Source: AA29 sp041481445 (GTDB taxonomy: Bacteria > Acidobacteriota > Vicinamibacteria > Fen-336). From it: DNA of 8,316 nt. Under the pieces are notes generated by a model that was not told the DNA's origin, did not search any database, and saw only the letters and a program-made list of their open reading frames with translations. Positions within the stretch are counted from its first letter, which is position 1, and the number at the start of each line of letters is the position of its first letter. The stretch covers positions 1 to 8,316 of the forward strand of contig JBGPBV010000232.1 of NCBI GenBank assembly GCA_041481445.1, given 5' to 3'. The translations under genes were made by a program, and so were the position numbers. Shown in pieces: positions 5,949-8,316 of the stretch.

Positions 5949-5965
5949 TTTCCGGAAATTTTCCG
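5946..5965 (+). repeat. Tandem AATTTTCCG repeat with palindromes in the grpE leader
   Basis: AATTTTCCG occurs at 5946-5954 and again at 5957-5965, an 11-bp period that puts both copies on the same face of the helix. The overlap also makes TTTCCGGAAA (5949-5958) a perfect palindrome and GGAAA-T-TTTCC (5954-5964) an inverted repeat. It overlaps the end of the TATAAT box and the predicted transcription start. It does not match the CIRCE element (TTAGCACTC-N9-GAGTGCTAA). It could be an operator for a heat-shock regulator; that role is inference. Confidence 0.45.
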
Positions 5966-5972
5966 CGCCGCG

Positions 5973-5981
5973 GCCGGGAGG
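5973..5981 (+). promoter_or_regulatory. Ribosome site GCCGGGAGG deciding the grpE TTG start
   Basis: GCCGGGAGG ends 4 nt before TTG 5986, with an additional AGGAG register at 5979-5983. The competing ATG at 6034 has AAGGAGG (6026-6032) only 1 nt before it, too close for normal initiation. The match to the orphan gene's site (4292-4300, same spacing, same TTG) favours TTG 5986. Confidence 0.6.
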
Positions 5982-5985
5982 AGCG

Positions 5986-6759
5986 TTGGCCGACGATCCG
6001 CCAGACGACGAGGAGGGCCCTCCCGAAGGAGGGATGGACTCCGCCCTCAACGCGGCCTTGACTCCCCCGCCCTCCGCCTCATCGGAGGCCGGGGAGGCGG
6101 TGGCCAGCCCGCACGAGCAGCGGGCGCGGCTGGCCGAGGACCGCCTGGCCGAGGTCCTGGCCGCCTACCGCAAGATGAAGGCGGAGAACGACGACGTCCG
6201 CGAGCGGCAGTCCCGCAACCTCGAGCGTCGCTTCGACCAGCGGCGCGAGCGCCTGCTGCTCAAGTTCATCGACGTCCTCGACAACCTGGACCGCGCGCTG
6301 GAGGCGGCGCAGACGAGCTACGCAGGCCAGCCGCTGCTGGAGGGCATGATCCTCGTGCGCACGCAGCTCCTGCAGACGCTGCAGGACGAGGGCCTGGATC
6401 GCATCCCCGTCCTGGGCCTGCCCTTCGACCCCGCGGTGAGCGAGGCGGTGGCCACGGAGCCGGTGAAGGAAGCGGAACAGGACCACGTCGTGGTGAAGGA
6501 GCTGCTGCGCGGATACCGGCTCAACGGACGCATCGCGCGGCCGGCGCGCGTCGTGATCGGGATGTTCCAGGGGGCGCCGGCCGAGGCCGCGCCGCCGCCG
6601 GCGCCCGCGGGCGGCCCGAGCGAGACGTCCGCCGTCCCCGATCCAGCCGTTCCCGCCGCGCCCGACCTCGCGGCGGCGCCTCCTCCACCGGCGGTCCCCG
6701 TGGAGCCGCCCCCCCCCGTGCCGCACCGGCCGCCCACCGGGCGGCGCAAGGCGCGTTAG
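5986..6759 (+). CDS. grpE: Nucleotide exchange factor GrpE with Pro/Ala-rich C-terminal tail
   Basis: GrpE releases ADP from DnaK (Hsp70) in the cytoplasm. Residues 1-42 are an acidic, disordered N-terminus. Residues 43-90 form a long charged helix (EQRARLAEDRLAEVL, YRKMKAENDDVRERQ) for the coiled-coil dimer. FIDVLDNLDRALEAA (94-108), EGMILVRTQLLQTLQDEGL (119-137), LGLPFDPAVSEAV (143-155), HVVVKELLRGYRLNGRIARPARVVI (167-191) match the GrpE core and its beta-wing; SEAV stands where HEAV is usual. Core order and spacing are typical. Unusual is a tail of 62 residues (196-257) with 22 prolines, many alanines and a basic GRRKAR end; most GrpE proteins stop soon after the beta-wing. The product is 257 residues from TTG 5986, or 241 from ATG 6034. 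It has its own TATAAT box. No dnaK, dnaJ or hrcA is in the window, and the next gene is convergent. A divergent GrpE paralogue is possible. Confidence 0.88.
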   Translation: MADDPPDDEEGPPEGGMDSALNAALTPPPSASSEAGEAVASPHEQRARLAEDRLAEVLAAYRKMKAENDDVRERQSRNLERRFDQRRERLLLKFIDVLDNLDRALEAAQTSYAGQPLLEGMILVRTQLLQTLQDEGLDRIPVLGLPFDPAVSEAVATEPVKEAEQDHVVVKELLRGYRLNGRIARPARVVIGMFQGAPAEAAPPPAPAGGPSETSAVPDPAVPAAPDLAAAPPPPAVPVEPPPPVPHRPPTGRRKAR

Positions 6760-8316
6760 GGGCGCGGGGAGGCGGACTCCGCGGACGGCGGCGCGACGGC
6801 GTCGGCGGGCCCGGCGGGGACGTGAAGGATCCGGATCGTCGGCCCGAAGCGCTCTCCCGGCACCGGCGCGAGCTCCTGGACCAGGGGACAGATCGAGAAC
6901 AGCTCCTGGTAGTCGCGGCTCTGCCGATGGTCGGGGGGGAAACGCTCGTACATGTAGGAGGAGACCACCAGGTACTCGACCCCCTCCGACCGGTACCCGC
7001 GCACGCCGCGGTTGACGATCCGCGACTCCTTGACGACCCGGTAGCGGCTCCGGTCCAGCACGGGGCCGTAGAGCTCCACCGCGACCGCGGTCCCGGCCGG
7101 CAGGTGGTGGTCGATCCATTCGCGCGCCGCGCTGCCGGTGTCGGGCCGCGTCACCGCGCGGTTGTGCGCGACGCTGCCCCACAGGAGCGGCGCGAGGAGG
7201 ACGAGCACCATCGCCGCCACGGCCGGAGCCACGGCCCGCGCCCGCGGCCATCGGCGCGCGAGGGCCCGCCTCCCCTCGTCCACGGCGTAGGCGGCCAGGA
7301 TGGCGACGAACGGGTAGACGGGGACCATGTTGCTCGGGAAGCGCACGCGCTGCGCGCTGTAATACGAGAAGTACAGGATCGGGAACGAGAGGAACACCGC
7401 CATCCGCGCGTCGAGACGGTAGAGAGCGAGGCCGAGGCCCGCGAGCGCGGCCAGCAGGCCGAGGACGCCGACGGCCTGGCCCGCGATGTAGCGGCCGTGG
7501 TAGGCCCAGTTGTCGGCATCGGAGGCCTGCCCCTCGATTCCCACGACCGCGTAGTTCCGTACGACGGTGCCCGCCTCGTCGAGGAAGCGCGGGAAATCGG
7601 CGAGCAGGAACGGGCAGGCGGCGAGGAACGTGGCGGCGGCGGCGGCGAGCCCCAGATACAGGTCGGGCTCCTTGAGCGTGGCGGACCGCCGGCGCAGGAC
7701 CACGGCGAGGAGGAAGGGCACGAGCAGCGGCGCGCCGTTGTACTTCGCGGCGATGGCCAGCCCGATCAGGGAGCCGGCGGCCAGGGCCCTCCCCCGCCCG
7801 CCGCGGTCGAGGTAGGACAGGATCGCGAGCACGCCCACCGGAACCAGGAGCGCCACGAACGGGTCCGACTTGTTGTACTGGGAATGCTCGACGGCCGCGG
7901 GGGATACGGCGAGGATCGCCGCGGCCAGGAGCCCGACCGCGCCGGAGCCGAGCCGCCGTCCGAGGAAGAACGTGGCCAGCACGGTCGCGGTGCCGGCGAG
8001 GACGCTGAGGAAGCGGCCCCAGTAGAGGAGATCCTCCTCGACGACGTCCGCGATCCGGCTCCATCGTCCTTCCGCCGCGCCCGCGAAATAGACGCCGGTG
8101 TAGGTGAGCACGGCCAGGTACGGCTGCAGCGTGGGATGGTCCCAGCGACGAGGGTTGAACTGGCCCGACTTCATCATCGCCAGGGCACGGTTCACGTAGT
8201 CGAACTCGTCGGCCGGGTAGCTCTGGGGCAGCCCACTGCGGATCCCGCCGACGCGCAGCTCGAAAGCGAGGGCGAGGACGAGGAGCACGGCCGCGGGAAC
8301 CGCCCAGCGCCGGACC
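6756..8316 (-). CDS. GT39/ArnT-like membrane glycosyltransferase (5' end outside the window)
   Basis: This looks like a GT-C glycosyltransferase of the PMT_2/ArnT type, which uses a polyprenyl-phosphate sugar at the outer face of the inner membrane to modify a lipid or protein. The frame stays open to the edge and reads RRWAVPAAVLLVLALAF before the GTG at 8288. That GTG would cut the first membrane helix, so the start is probably just beyond 8316. Numbering from GTG 8288: the acidic loop motif PADEFDY (Asp27, Glu28), RRWDHPTLQPYL (47-58), HSQYNKSDP (135-143, second acidic residue Asp142) and AAKYNGAP are typical family positions. About ten hydrophobic helices follow, including 93-110, 116-133, 143-158, 167-185, 209-225 and 265-290. 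A soluble part of about 140 residues, probably periplasmic, ends the protein. The substrate is unknown. The stop TAA (6758-6756) shares bases with the grpE stop TAG. No polysaccharide or lipid A genes are adjacent. Confidence 0.87.
   Translation of the reverse strand, partial: VRRWAVPAAVLLVLALAFELRVGGIRSGLPQSYPADEFDYVNRALAMMKSGQFNPRRWDHPTLQPYLAVLTYTGVYFAGAAEGRWSRIADVVEEDLLYWGRFLSVLAGTATVLATFFLGRRLGSGAVGLLAAAILAVSPAAVEHSQYNKSDPFVALLVPVGVLAILSYLDRGGRGRALAAGSLIGLAIAAKYNGAPLLVPFLLAVVLRRRSATLKEPDLYLGLAAAAATFLAACPFLLADFPRFLDEAGTVVRNYAVVGIEGQASDADNWAYHGRYIAGQAVGVLGLLAALAGLGLALYRLDARMAVFLSFPILYFSYYSAQRVRFPSNMVPVYPFVAILAAYAVDEGRRALARRWPRARAVAPAVAAMVLVLLAPLLWGSVAHNRAVTRPDTGSAAREWIDHHLPAGTAVAVELYGPVLDRSRYRVVKESRIVNRGVRGYRSEGVEYLVVSSYMYERFPPDHRQSRDYQELFSICPLVQELAPVPGERFGPTIRILHVPAGPADAVAPPSAESASPRP

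Noticed and set aside
6034..6036. ATG as the start of grpE
   Set aside because: AAGGAGG is only 1 nt away, while TTG 5986 has a better-spaced site and the promoter fits. It cannot be excluded fully.
6079..8064. A 661-codon minus-strand frame overlapping grpE and the glycosyltransferase
   Set aside because: Arg/Pro/Gly-rich shadow. The alternative frame from 6756 has membrane helices and GT-C motifs, and grpE is clear on the + strand.
8286..8288. GTG as the true start of the glycosyltransferase
   Set aside because: The in-frame sequence before it (RRWAVPAA) looks like the basic flank and first part of the first membrane helix, so the start is probably beyond the window.
1..8316. CRISPR array, tRNA/rRNA genes, insertion sequences, defence or toxin-antitoxin genes
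   Set aside because: No regular direct repeats, cloverleaf, transposase motifs or terminal repeats were seen; the coding content is housekeeping.

Overview
The window is very GC-rich bacterial DNA (by eye well above 70% G+C, with third codon positions almost always G or C). Gene density, SD-led genes, a GrpE chaperone, a TsaD-type tRNA modification enzyme and bacterial Moco genes all point to a bacterium. The style (many GTG/TTG starts, mtnA-tsaD pairing, a MOFRL-type glycerate kinase, a GT-C glycosyltransferase) would suit a soil or sediment lineage such as Acidobacteriota, Methylomirabilota/Rokubacteria or Myxococcota. The sequence alone does not let me choose between these. The genes are mostly housekeeping. 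I see no mobile element, CRISPR array, tRNA or rRNA, and no stretch over 300 bases without a gene.

Layout. (1) Positions 1-165 hold the last 54 codons of a TPR-like protein on the + strand. (2) A convergent junction at 166-288 contains a small GC hairpin and a larger inverted repeat, probably a two-way terminator. (3) On the - strand, moeA (2012-786) and moaC (762-289) form a two-gene molybdenum cofactor operon. (4) A 108-bp divergent gap (2013-2120) separates moeA from a + strand operon of mtnA (2121-3173) and tsaD (3176-4198), which are joined end to end. (5) A promoter with a perfect TTGACA box (4246-4275) drives an 83-residue orphan protein (4305-4556). This is followed, without any standard start codon, by a glycerate 2-kinase (about 4619-5947). 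(6) A TATAAT box overlapping the kinase stop leads into grpE (5986-6759), which carries a long Pro/Ala-rich tail. (7) A GT39/ArnT-like membrane glycosyltransferase lies on the - strand. It runs from 6756 past the right edge, and its stop codon interlocks with that of grpE.

How the genes work together. MoeA and MoaC act at different steps of Moco synthesis (cyclic pyranopterin formation and molybdenum insertion). MtnA belongs to methylthioadenosine recycling, TsaD to the universal t6A37 tRNA modification, glycerate kinase to three-carbon metabolism, and GrpE to the DnaK chaperone cycle. Apart from moeA-moaC the neighbours are not one pathway.

No clearly new multi-gene system is visible. The parts most worth a second look are the 83-residue orphan protein with the best promoter in the window, the glycerate kinase that lacks a canonical start in any frame over its N-terminal region, the shared GCCGGGAGG-N4-TTG initiation context of the orphan gene and grpE, and the repeat-containing grpE leader with the unusual GrpE tail.
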